12,790 bases of DNA from Stenotrophomonas maltophilia (GCA_002435595.1 DJBL01000061.1:1-12790), one strand, 5' to 3'. Positions 1-6,525 are shown, counted from the first letter of the stretch. Translations and numbers: made by a program. Notes: a model not told the origin generated them from the sequence alone.

Positions 1-1409
1 CGGCGACACCGGGGCCCGAGCCTGCCGCTCCGGGCTGCGGCCGCTGGGCCGCTGCGGTGGCCCAGCACCTGCGCGACACCTTGCAGCACACCGAGCGCGA
101 CCTGCGCGCGCTACTGCTGGTGGAGGATGCCGCGGCCATGCGCCGTTACCAACGCGCCTTCGCCAGGGACGGGACGGTGCACAGCGCACTGCTGGGCCCG
201 GGTGCCGGGCGGGCCGGTGCGGCCCGGCACACGGCGCAGTTGCTGATCGCCAGCGATGTGCACGCCCTGCCCTATCTGGATGCGCGGCTGGCGCTGGTGT
301 ACGTGGGCGCGGCCCTGGATGCCACGGCGATGGCACGCGCATTGGCCCTGGTGAACCGGCCGCACGCACACAAACGCTGCGCGTGGCTGGTGCAACTGCC
401 CGGCGTGCCGCTGCCCTGGCAGCACGCGGCGGCGGCCTGGGCACCCCCCTCGCTGCAGCAGCTGCAGGCCGGGTTGCCACGCCAGCACCGGCGCCTGCGC
501 GCGCTGCTGCCGGCCACGGCCAGCGCGGATTTCCATGCCTGCCGCGACCACCTGGGCCCGCACTGGCACGTGGACGCGCGTGGACAGCAGCGCGACCTGC
601 ACCGCGTGCGTCGGCGCTGCCTGCAGCAACGCGTGACGTCGTTTGGCCAGCAGCTGCAGGCCGCGCTGCTGGCACTGCCTGGCGAGGGCGATGCCGGCGC
701 GGCAGACACGCCGCAGCACCGCTACCGCTACGACCTGCACTTCTGCTCGCTGCTGCGCGATGCGGTAAACAAGGAGGCCTGCGAGCAGCACCTGAGCGTG
801 GCCGAGGATGTGCGCATCCGGCATTGGGCACGCGAACGGGCCCCGGAGGTACGCGACGCGGCCTGGGACTACCTGGGCCCGGCGGCCACCCCGCCGGCCG
901 ACCCACGCCGCGACGCCGATGCCTTGCACAGCCTGCTGCGTCATCAGCTGGAGACCGGCACGGACGGACACGCCGCGCGCCTGCAACTGCAGCGGCAACT
1001 GCAGGCGCTGCTGCTGGAGCGGGGAGCGCCGGAGGCACGGCTGCACCGCCTGCAGGGTCTGCTGGCCCGGCAGGCGCAGCGCGCGCGCGTGCTGGAGGGA
1101 CCCGGCGCCGGCGAGCATGCGCCGCCCTTGCTGCGGGCGTGCCGTGGCCTGCTGGTGCAGACCTTGGGCGTGCCGCGGACCACCGCGCAGCGCCGGTTGC
1201 AGCATGGGGTGGCCGATCAGCTGGCCACGGCCATCGGCGCGGCGCAGGCGGCCCATCCGCAGGCGCCGCACCGCGTCCTGGCCGACCTGCAGCGGCGGCT
1301 GGCCCCGGCGTTGGCCGCGGTGCTGTTACCGGCGCAGTGCCAGACGCTGCTGGCCGCCGTTGCTGCACTGCTGGCAGACACCGCGTTCAACGCCGGGCTC
1401 GAGCCATGA
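1..1409 (+). CDS. hypothetical protein, possible degenerate HsdR-like helicase C-terminus (5' end outside window)
   Basis: The frame is open from the left edge to TGA at 1407-1409, so the true start may lie outside. The first start inside is GTG at 57, giving 450 residues. Third codon positions are strongly G/C-biased in this frame, supporting real coding. I do not recognise the protein with certainty. Three stretches (residues from GTG57) resemble, in order, the second helicase domain of type I restriction HsdR subunits: 'LRALLLVEDAAAMRRYQRAF' (16-35, like the 'KAMVV..SR..AV.Y...F' region), 'LLIASD' plus 'YLDARLALVYV' (62-83, where HsdR has a Thr-Gly-Phe-Asp motif V), and 'RALALVNR' (94-101, like motif VI QAIARVNR). 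The signature T-G-F of motif V and the Q/A-R of motif VI are missing, so ATPase function is unlikely. The rest is helical and rich in Ala, Leu, Arg and Gln. It converges with the downstream transporter gene. Coding confidence is good; the family link is tentative. Confidence 0.7.
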   Translation, partial: ATPGPEPAAPGCGRWAAAVAQHLRDTLQHTERDLRALLLVEDAAAMRRYQRAFARDGTVHSALLGPGAGRAGAARHTAQLLIASDVHALPYLDARLALVYVGAALDATAMARALALVNRPHAHKRCAWLVQLPGVPLPWQHAAAAWAPPSLQQLQAGLPRQHRRLRALLPATASADFHACRDHLGPHWHVDARGQQRDLHRVRRRCLQQRVTSFGQQLQAALLALPGEGDAGAADTPQHRYRYDLHFCSLLRDAVNKEACEQHLSVAEDVRIRHWARERAPEVRDAAWDYLGPAATPPADPRRDADALHSLLRHQLETGTDGHAARLQLQRQLQALLLERGAPEARLHRLQGLLARQAQRARVLEGPGAGEHAPPLLRACRGLLVQTLGVPRTTAQRRLQHGVADQLATAIGAAQAAHPQAPHRVLADLQRRLAPALAAVLLPAQCQTLLAAVAALLADTAFNAGLEP

Positions 1410-1420
1410 TGCGAGCCCGG
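1393..1420. terminator. GC-rich stem-loop between convergent genes, candidate bidirectional terminator
   Basis: A perfect 9-bp inverted repeat (ccgggctcg at 1393-1401, cgagcccgg at 1412-1420) with a 10-nt loop straddles the stop codon of the left gene, just before the end of the convergent atoE-type gene (1451). There is no T-tract on either side, so it does not meet the usual intrinsic terminator pattern. The position between two converging genes is the main argument for a termination role. Confidence 0.35.
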
Positions 1421-1450
1421 TGCGTGCCGCCGCGCGTTGCCCGCTGCTGC

Positions 1451-2875
1451 TTACGGCATCACCGGTGGCACATAGGTAAGCGTCATGCCCAGCAGCCACA
1501 ACAGGCCCAGCACCAGGGGGATGTGCACCAGCAGCTGGATGAAGGTGAAGCCGACGATGTCGCGCGCCTTCAGGCCGAGTACGCCCAGCAGCGGCAGCAT
1601 CCAGAACGGGTTGATCAGGTTGGGCAGGGCTTCGGCCGCGTTGTACACCTGCACCGCCCAGCCCAGGTGCGCCTTGAGCTCGTTGGCGGCCTGCATCACA
1701 TACGGCGCCTCGATGATCCACTTGCCACCGCCGGAGGGCACGAAGAAACCCAGCACCGCCGAGTACACGCCCATGACCAGGGCGAAGGTGTCGGTGGTGG
1801 CGATGTGTACGAACAGGCTGGACAACCGGTGCGCCAGGGTTTCATCGCCGCTGCCCACCGCGTGGGTGAGGATCATGGCGATGCCGCCGTACAGCGGGAA
1901 CTGGATGAGCACGCCGGTGGTGCTGGGTACCGCCTTGGCCACCGCGTTGAGGAAGCTGCGCGGGCGCCAGTGCAGCAGCAGGCCCAGCGAAATGAACAGG
2001 AAGTTGTAGGTGTTGAGATTGGCGATGGCGCTGACCAGCGGCTTGCTCGCGAACTCGCCGAACAGCCAGCCGAACGCCAGCAGCGACAGCAGCACGGTGA
2101 GCAGCGGGCTGTACTCCAGCCATTCGCCCGGCCGCGTGCGCGGCTGCAGCGGCTGCGGCTCGGCCTGGGCGGCGCCCTCGAAATCGCGCGCGGTGCGGGC
2201 GGTGGCCGGGCCGGGGGCGGTAAGCCAGGCGATCAGCAGCGACACCAGGATCAACGCAGCGGTGAGCGCGATGGACTGCCACAGGAAGATGGTTTCGGTG
2301 AAGGGCAGTACGCCGGTGATCTCCACCAGCCCGGGCGGCATGCTGGCCGGGTTGGCCTGCAACTGGGCGGCCGAAGAACTCAGGCCCATCGCCCACACCG
2401 CGCCCAGGCCCAGATAGGCCGAGGCACCGGCGGCGCGGTAATCCATCTGCAGGTCCTCGCGGCGGGCCAGCGCGCGCACCAGCAGGCCACCGAACACCAG
2501 CGAGAAGCCCCAGCTGAGCAACGAGGCCAGCATGCTGACCAGGCCTACATAGACCACTGCGCCGCGGCCGGTGCGCGGGACCCGCGCGAGCTGGTCGATG
2601 AAGCGCGCCACGATCGGCGCGGTGGCCAGCGCATAGCCGCCGATGACCACGAAGGCCATCTGCATGGTGAACGGGATCAGGCTCCAGAAGCCCTCGCCGA
2701 AGGCGCTGGCGGTGGCCTGCGGGGTGGCCCCAAAGCCGATGGCGGCACCGGCCACGATGACCACGCCGAGCACGGCGAAGACGTAGGCATCGGGGAACCA
2801 CTTTTCTGCCCATGCGGCCGAGCGCAGCGCTGCGCGCGCCATCCAGCCATCTTGTGCTGTCGCCGAGGTGACCAT
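1451..2875 (-). CDS. atoE: short-chain fatty acid transporter, AtoE family
   Basis: This 474-residue, multi-spanning inner-membrane protein belongs to the SCFA_trans/AtoE family, which imports short-chain fatty acids such as acetoacetate or butyrate. E. coli AtoE is about 440 residues, so this is full length. Recognisable features are many hydrophobic segments from about residue 30 to 465, the conserved block 'FFVPSGGGKWIIEAPYV' (377-393), and 'LPNLINPFWMLPLLG' (417-431) near the C-terminus. A hydrophilic Pro/Gln/Glu-rich loop (about 222-252) separates two membrane halves. The ATG at 2873-2875 is preceded by a good ribosome binding site (GGGAGGGC on the minus strand). No acetoacetyl-CoA transferase or thiolase genes adjoin it, unlike the E. 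coli ato operon, so it appears monocistronic. Upstream lies a 202-bp gap with a REP pair; no clear promoter is seen. The substrate is inferred from the family only. Confidence 0.93.
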   Translation of the reverse strand: MVTSATAQDGWMARAALRSAAWAEKWFPDAYVFAVLGVVIVAGAAIGFGATPQATASAFGEGFWSLIPFTMQMAFVVIGGYALATAPIVARFIDQLARVPRTGRGAVVYVGLVSMLASLLSWGFSLVFGGLLVRALARREDLQMDYRAAGASAYLGLGAVWAMGLSSSAAQLQANPASMPPGLVEITGVLPFTETIFLWQSIALTAALILVSLLIAWLTAPGPATARTARDFEGAAQAEPQPLQPRTRPGEWLEYSPLLTVLLSLLAFGWLFGEFASKPLVSAIANLNTYNFLFISLGLLLHWRPRSFLNAVAKAVPSTTGVLIQFPLYGGIAMILTHAVGSGDETLAHRLSSLFVHIATTDTFALVMGVYSAVLGFFVPSGGGKWIIEAPYVMQAANELKAHLGWAVQVYNAAEALPNLINPFWMLPLLGVLGLKARDIVGFTFIQLLVHIPLVLGLLWLLGMTLTYVPPVMP

Positions 2876-2999
2876 CGCCCTGCCCTCCCAGGTACTTGGA
2901 ATGGGGGGAGTGTGTGGGTTGGGCGGCGGGCTGTCAGTCGCCTATTGGTCGTAGGGCGATGCGCTGGGCGCAGGCCGCGGGGCGGCTGTTTGGGTTGGT

Positions 3000-3026
3000 G
3001 GGGAGCCGGCCAGCGGCCGGCACTAC
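3000..3026 (-). repeat. SMAG-like REP palindrome (left member of pair)
   Basis: Read on the minus strand this begins with GTAG (3026-3023) followed by a perfect hairpin: 7-bp arms gccggcc (3005-3011) and ggccggc (3015-3021) with a 3-nt loop. GTAG followed by a small GC-rich palindrome is the layout of SMAG repeats described from Stenotrophomonas maltophilia, a REP family mobilised in trans by REP-associated tyrosine transposases. It faces the second copy at 3052-3075. It lies in the ubiA-atoE gap and could form mRNA-end or terminator structures. Confidence 0.7.
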
Positions 3027-3051
3027 CGGGTCAGGGCACCTCGACCGATCG

Positions 3052-3075
3052 GTAGGCACCGGCCGTTGGTCGAGG
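3052..3075 (+). repeat. SMAG-like REP palindrome (right member of pair)
   Basis: On the plus strand GTAG (3052-3055) is followed by an imperfect hairpin around loop 3065-3067 (5 bp including one G-T pair). Its 3' arm also takes part in a longer inverted repeat, cctcgacc (3039-3046) with ggtcgagg (3068-3075). The GTAG heads of the two copies point at each other across 25 nt, a dimeric arrangement typical of REPs. The copy ends 2 nt from the ubiA stop codon, so on the minus strand its stem-loop lies immediately after ubiA and may act as a terminator or protect the mRNA 3' end. Confidence 0.55.
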
Positions 3076-3077
3076 GC

Positions 3078-3971
3078 TTAATGGAACGCCAGGGCGGCGG
3101 CGATGCCCGCGAACAGCGTGGCGCCGACCCAGTTGTTGTGCAGGAACGCCTTGAAGCAGGCGTCGCGCTCGCGCTTCTGGCAGATCATGAACTCGTAGAC
3201 GATCAGCAGCGCGGCCACGCCCAGCGACAGCCAGTAGGCGCTGCCCAGGCCGCTGCGCACGCCGACCAGGGCCATGGTGCCCAGGAACAGCGCGTAGAGG
3301 ATGCCCTGGATGACCAGGTCCAGATCGCCGAACAGGATGGCGGTGGAATGCGAGCCCATCTTGAGGTCATCGTCGCGGTCGACCATGGCATACCAGGTGT
3401 CGTAGGCGGTGGACCACAGGATGTTGGCGCCATACAGCAGCCAGCCGATCACCGGCACCTCGCCCTGCACGGCGGCGAAGGCCATCGGGATGCCCCAGCC
3501 GAAGGCCATGCCCAGGTAGACCTGGGGCAGATGGGTGTAGCGCTTGAGATAGGGGTAGCTGGCGGCCAGGAAGATGCCGATGAAGCTGAGGGCGATGGTC
3601 AGCCCGTTCAGGGTGAGCACCAGCGCGAAGGCGGCCAGCATGAGTACGGCGAACAGCACCAGCGCCTCGCGGCCGGAGACCCGGCCGCTGGCCAGCGGGC
3701 GGTCCTTGGTGCGCTTGACGTGCGGGTCCAGCCAGCGGTCGGCGTAGTCGTTGATGACGCAGCCGGCCGAACGCGTCAGCCAGACCCCGGCGCTGAACAC
3801 GAACAGCGTCCACAGCGACGGCAGGCCGCCGGCAGCCAGCCACAGCGCCCACCAGGTGGGCCACAGCAGCAGCAGGGTGCCGATCGGGCGATCGGCGCGC
3901 ATCAATTTCCAGTACTGGCCCCAGCGCGACGGTGCGGCACCGTCGGGGGCTTCAAAACGTTCGTAAGCCAT
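3078..3971 (-). CDS. ubiA: 4-hydroxybenzoate polyprenyltransferase (UbiA)
   Basis: UbiA is an integral membrane prenyltransferase that joins an all-trans polyprenyl chain to 4-hydroxybenzoate in ubiquinone synthesis. With the ATG at 3969-3971 the protein has 297 residues, about the usual length (E. coli 290). Both Mg-diphosphate-binding Asp motifs are intact: 'NDYADRWLD' (74-82), followed by 'RTKDRPL' (87-93), and 'YDTWYAMVDRDDD' (190-202). About eight to nine hydrophobic helices follow the family pattern. A TTG two codons upstream (3975-3977) is an alternative start; ATG is preferred, although neither has a strong ribosome binding site. The gene is divergent from the tRNA-Arg gene, with a 156-bp gap, and is followed by REP palindromes. 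No chorismate lyase (ubiC) gene is adjacent. Confidence 0.96.
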   Translation of the reverse strand: MAYERFEAPDGAAPSRWGQYWKLMRADRPIGTLLLLWPTWWALWLAAGGLPSLWTLFVFSAGVWLTRSAGCVINDYADRWLDPHVKRTKDRPLASGRVSGREALVLFAVLMLAAFALVLTLNGLTIALSFIGIFLAASYPYLKRYTHLPQVYLGMAFGWGIPMAFAAVQGEVPVIGWLLYGANILWSTAYDTWYAMVDRDDDLKMGSHSTAILFGDLDLVIQGILYALFLGTMALVGVRSGLGSAYWLSLGVAALLIVYEFMICQKRERDACFKAFLHNNWVGATLFAGIAAALAFH

Positions 3972-4033
3972 GCGCAAAGGATACCGCCACGGCCCGTCGC
4001 CGGCGTTGCCGTGCAGGGCAATTGAACGGGGGG

Positions 4034-4062
4034 CAGACCTGCGCCGCGTTTACCGCTAGAAT
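4034..4062 (+). promoter_or_regulatory. candidate sigma-70-type promoter of tRNA-Arg
   Basis: A good -10 hexamer, TAGAAT (4057-4062), lies 65 nt before the mature tRNA. At 17-nt spacing is a poor -35 candidate, CAGACC (4034-4039), matching the consensus at three positions. TTGAAC at 4022-4027 is a better hexamer but too far away (29 nt). The assignment rests mainly on the -10 and on position. Confidence 0.45.
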
Positions 4063-4127
4063 GCTCGTCCCCGCGCCGCCAAGGCGACTGGCGGCCAGCA
4101 TCGGCGCCCGGGAATGCAGGACACAAC

Positions 4128-4204
4128 GCGCTCGTAGCTCAGCCGGATAGAGTAGTGGCTTCCGAAGCCATTGGTCGGGGGTTCGAATCCCTCCGGGCGC
4201 ACCA
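4128..4204 (+). tRNA. tRNA-Arg (anticodon CCG)
   Basis: This is a complete cloverleaf with encoded CCA. The acceptor stem is GCGCTCG (4128-4134) with CGGGCGC (4194-4200), one G-T pair. The D-stem is GCTC with GAGT, the anticodon loop TTCCGAA has CCG at 4162-4164, and the T-arm is GGGGG TTCGAAT CCCTC. Discriminator A is at 4201 and CCA at 4202-4204. It reads the CGG arginine codon, common in this GC-rich genome. tRNA-Arg genes are frequent integration sites, but I see no integrase or duplicated tRNA 3' end in the window. Confidence 0.97.
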
Positions 4205-4421
4205 TCCCCCGCCTGTACCGTCGCCGGCCTGTTGGCCGCTGTGCGCAAGGCATCGCCCTTGGCGTCGCAGCTGCGCCCTGCCCATTGCGGCCAGTGCACC
4301 GCCAGACCGCGAGGGTGGCGCCAAGGCGGCGTGGCGGGGCAACCGGGACCTTGTGGTGCACGCGCGTTGCGCTGTTCGAGGCGCCGGGCGCGCCGCCAGC
4401 GCCGAACCCGGCCGAGCCGGA

Positions 4422-4427
4422 TACAAT
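4422..4427 (+). promoter_or_regulatory. candidate -10 element upstream of the 4540-5543 gene pair
   Basis: TACAAT (4422-4427) is a near-consensus -10 in otherwise GC-rich sequence. No convincing -35 exists at 16-18 nt upstream. It would give a transcript starting near 4434, with a leader of about 105 nt before the ATG at 4540. The 335-bp stretch 4205-4539 between the tRNA and that ATG contains no gene I can support beyond this element and the small leader ORF at 4488. Confidence 0.35.
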
Positions 4428-4487
4428 CGGCATGTTGGCCCGCCGGCACGTGCGCCGGGGGCGTCGCGCATTGACCAGGGACGAACC

Positions 4488-4547
4488 ATGAAACGCGTAT
4501 GCAAGGGACGTTTGATCGTGGGCCAGGGAGGGCAAGCCGATGCGTAA
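4488..4547 (+). CDS. possible 19-residue leader ORF overlapping the next start
   Basis: ATG at 4488 is preceded by AGGGA (4477-4481) at 6-nt spacing and encodes 19 residues (MKRVCKGRLIVGQGGQADA), ending with TAA at 4545-4547. It overlaps the ATG of the following gene (4540) by 8 nt, and the AGGGAGGG ribosome binding site of that gene (4525-4532) lies inside it. Its reading frame is also open far upstream, so absence of stops is no evidence by itself. It could be a translationally coupled leader or chance; the composition gives no function. Confidence 0.25.
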   Translation: MKRVCKGRLIVGQGGQADA

Positions 4548-5103
4548 CGTGGCGATGTTGCTGTGTGCCGTGCTGCTGGCGGCGGCGCCGCCGGGTGCCC
4601 AGGCCGCTACCGCCGAGGCGGACAGCGTGGCGGTGATGCGCTACGTGCTGAAGCTGTTCAACGCGCGGGCGGTGATCACCGCCACGATGCGCAACGGGGA
4701 ACAGTCCGGCGAGATGGGCGCGATGATGCGGGCGGCCAGCGAGCACTTCGACGTGGATGCGCTGGGCAGCGCGATGGGTCCGGCGCTGCTCGCACAGATG
4801 CCGGCCGACCAGGTACGTGCCTGTGCCGAGGCCGTTCGGCTGCCCGAGAGCGCGTCGCTGCTGGCTGCGGTGCCGGTGAGCGAAGATCCGGTGTCCGCGT
4901 TGATGGGATTGCCGCCGGTGCCACGGCAGGCATTGGAAGCGCTGTTCCAACGCCCGTGCATGGCCGGGGTAGTGGCGGTGATGAATTCGGCCGAGGCCAG
5001 TGCCATCGCCGGGAAGTACGGCAAAGCGCTGGCCTGCGAGGCGGTGAGTGAGGATGCGGTGGCGCTGCAGGTGCTGCGCGATGCAGGCCAGTGCGCGCGC
5101 TGA
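4540..5103 (+). CDS. secreted hypothetical protein
   Basis: This 187-residue protein is of unrecognised family. The first 22 residues form a classical Sec signal peptide (short positive N-terminus, Leu/Ala-rich core, cleavage expected after Ala-Gln-Ala at 20-22), so the mature protein should be periplasmic or secreted. The mature part is mostly helical and has four cysteines (95, 140, 166, 185), an even number suited to two disulfides in an oxidising compartment. The ATG at 4540 has a strong ribosome binding site (AGGGAGGG, 4525-4532, 7-nt spacing), which settles the start. Its stop overlaps the next gene by 13 nt, so the two are probably co-transcribed and may act together. The general shape (signal peptide, about 180 helical residues) recalls small secreted DUF2059-type proteins, but I see no diagnostic motif. 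Confidence 0.75.
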   Translation: MRNVAMLLCAVLLAAAPPGAQAATAEADSVAVMRYVLKLFNARAVITATMRNGEQSGEMGAMMRAASEHFDVDALGSAMGPALLAQMPADQVRACAEAVRLPESASLLAAVPVSEDPVSALMGLPPVPRQALEALFQRPCMAGVVAVMNSAEASAIAGKYGKALACEAVSEDAVALQVLRDAGQCAR

Positions 5104-5543
5104 GCCGCGACCCGGTCCCGCTGCGGGCCGGCACGGTATCGCTGTGGCGCTATCTCGACAACGCGCGCAACTATCCGGGCTGGCACCTGACCGCCGATGC
5201 GGCCGGGTGCGCGGCGCTGCTGGCGCTGCTGGATGCGCTGGGCGCTGAGGGGGCAGGTGGCGCGCGCACGCTGGCGCTGACCGCGCCCGGTGCGGCGCAA
5301 CGGGCGGTGCCCAACAACCGCGCTGCGCGATGGGAGGCCGCGACGACGCTGCGGCTGACCGTGGATGCGGCGGCCGATGCGTGGCAATGGGAGGGCGACG
5401 ACGCGCATGTGCTGCTGCGCTGTGGGCGCACCGGGTTGGCCGGGGTGCGCCAGGGCGTGGCCGATATCGCGGCCGGGCGTGGCGATCATGCCTGCGGCCG
5501 TGGTGCGCAGGCGCTGTGGTTCTGGTGGTGGCCGCGCGGCTGA
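5091..5543 (+). CDS. hypothetical protein, overlapping the preceding gene
   Basis: This 150-residue protein is not recognised. The only conventional start after an in-frame stop at 5049-5051 is GTG at 5091, inside the end of the previous gene (13-nt overlap), suggesting translational coupling. An unusual CTG or a further downstream start cannot be excluded. The protein has no signal peptide or membrane span. Notable features are an aromatic N-terminal segment ('SLWRYLDNARNYPGWHL', 17-33), a small-residue helical stretch, three cysteines (40, 111, 135) and a Trp-rich tail ('LWFWWWPRG', 142-150). The length and codon bias look genuine. It converges with the sapC gene across a 143-bp gap. Function cannot be assigned; pairing with the secreted neighbour is the only context. 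Confidence 0.65.
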   Translation: MRALSRDPVPLRAGTVSLWRYLDNARNYPGWHLTADAAGCAALLALLDALGAEGAGGARTLALTAPGAAQRAVPNNRAARWEAATTLRLTVDAAADAWQWEGDDAHVLLRCGRTGLAGVRQGVADIAAGRGDHACGRGAQALWFWWWPRG

Positions 5544-5562
5544 GCGCGCCAAGGGTCGGGTA

Positions 5563-5668
5563 CCGGACAGGAGGCGGCCATGCCAGGGCGAGGTCTTCCC
5601 ACCTGCCTGGTGCGATGGCGGGCCGCGCGGTGCGCGACCCACGACGTCCGTGTCGTTGTCCTGTCCGG
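5563..5668. repeat. 10-bp inverted repeat spanning the convergent gap
   Basis: CCGGACAGGA (5563-5572) and its exact reverse complement TCCTGTCCGG (5659-5668) are separated by 86 nt between the end of the hypothetical gene and the end of sapC. The arms could form a long-range stem in transcripts from either side. No T-tract accompanies it, and no function is evident. The rest of 5544-5686 holds nothing else I can support. Confidence 0.35.
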
Positions 5669-5686
5669 CGCCCGATGGAAAGCGGC

Positions 5687-6472
5687 TCAGGGCTCGAGCA
5701 GGGTCTTGAAGCGCGCCAGCGAGGCCAGGTGGACGTGCAGCAGCGCCAGCCACCCGTTGCGATGCCACGCCAGCACGGTGGCGTCGGGCAGGTCGGCCAG
5801 GCGCTGGGCATCGACGACCTGGAAGCCGAGCAGGCTGGACTGGCGGCCATCGGGATGGACGACATCGGCCTGGCGCTCCACCAGTACCCCGGCGGCGCGC
5901 ACTGCGGCGCTGAAGGCGGCCGTCGCGGCGGCTTCGCGGGTGAAGGCGTCGCAGAACGCCAGGGCCTGGCGGGTGAGCGCGCTGGGCTGGCCATCGGCGT
6001 CGAACAGCGGTTGGCCCTCATCGCCGTCGGTGCGCAGCATGGCGGCGCCGGCATCGATGGCCAGGACGTGGCCGTCCGGGTCGACGGTACGTGCGAACAC
6101 GAAGGGATAGCGGCGCACATAGGCCGGCACGTAGGTGTCGCCCCGCCACTGGTCGGCGACCACGAAACGGTTGTGCTCGGCCTGCAGGCCGAGCACGGCC
6201 ACCGGCGCGGCGTCGGTACCGGTGAACACCAGCGGGTAGTCGCGCGCAGCGGCGGCGAACTCGCCGATCACCAGCGGCACGGCGTGGCTGGCCGCAGCGA
6301 AGGCGGCATCGCCGGGCAGCAGGCGCCAGTGCGCGTGCTCGCGCGCGGACAGCACGACCGGATCGCGGTACAGCGGCGGCATGGGCGGGGCCGGGTCGGC
6401 CGCAGGGGTGTGTTCCGATGCCTCGCCGGTGATCGGCGCGGCAGGCGGGTGCAGGGTGTCTTCAGTATGCAT
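5687..6472 (-). CDS. SapC family protein
   Basis: This 261-residue protein matches the SapC family, named for a protein linked to S-layer protein secretion in Campylobacter fetus. The molecular role of the family is poorly known. Family features are 'PLYRDPVVLS' (33-42), 'AVPLVIGEF' (64-72) and 'YVPAYVRRYPFVF' (114-126). The C-terminal region includes 'LLGFQVVDAQRL' and 'WLALLHVHLASL' (214-252). An N-terminal Ala/Pro-rich tail of about 30 residues precedes the domain. There is no signal peptide or membrane span, so it is probably cytoplasmic. The ATG (6470-6472) follows GGATGAG at 5-nt spacing on the minus strand. It is the last gene of the TpsB-ExbB-ExbD-TonB-porin operon, 53 nt after the porin, behind a stem-loop. 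Context suggests an accessory role in surface-protein export, which is inference. Confidence 0.85.
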   Translation of the reverse strand: MHTEDTLHPPAAPITGEASEHTPAADPAPPMPPLYRDPVVLSAREHAHWRLLPGDAAFAAASHAVPLVIGEFAAAARDYPLVFTGTDAAPVAVLGLQAEHNRFVVADQWRGDTYVPAYVRRYPFVFARTVDPDGHVLAIDAGAAMLRTDGDEGQPLFDADGQPSALTRQALAFCDAFTREAAATAAFSAAVRAAGVLVERQADVVHPDGRQSSLLGFQVVDAQRLADLPDATVLAWHRNGWLALLHVHLASLARFKTLLEP

Positions 6473-6499
6473 CGATACTCATCCAGCAGGGCGGAGGGA

Positions 6500-6517
6500 T
6501 CGGCGCGGGCGCGCCGA
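6500..6517 (-). promoter_or_regulatory. intergenic hairpin between porin and sapC
   Basis: A perfect 7-bp stem (tcggcgc 6500-6506, gcgccga 6511-6517) with a 4-nt loop begins 8 nt after the porin stop codon on the coding strand. No T-run follows, so full termination is doubtful. It is well placed to stabilise the porin mRNA 3' end or reduce read-through into sapC. Confidence 0.4.
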
Positions 6518-6525
6518 CCGGTGGG

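Noticed and set aside
383..3055. 890-residue plus-strand open frame
   Set aside because: It overlaps the first gene in another frame and lies opposite the clear AtoE-family gene. Its Arg/Gly/Gln/His-rich composition marks it as a shadow.
3972..3977. TTG start of ubiA two codons upstream of the ATG
   Set aside because: There is no better ribosome binding site for it and ATG is in the same frame 6 nt later, so ATG is preferred; this stays uncertain.
4056..4535. Minus-strand ORF across the tRNA containing 'RPEGFEPPTNGFGSHYS'
   Set aside because: This peptide is the antisense translation of the tRNA-Arg gene, a well-known false gene call. The rest has no coding signal.
5580..6110. Plus-strand ORF starting 5 nt after a perfect AGGAGG (5569-5574)
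   Set aside because: The start signal is striking, but about four fifths of the ORF is antisense to sapC, and its codon pattern is that of the complement. I see no protein-like features.
3952..6120. Very long minus-strand open frame of 722 residues
   Set aside because: It runs antisense to the tRNA and two better-supported genes and overlaps sapC and ubiA. The Arg/Pro/His-rich translation is typical of shadow frames in GC-rich DNA.
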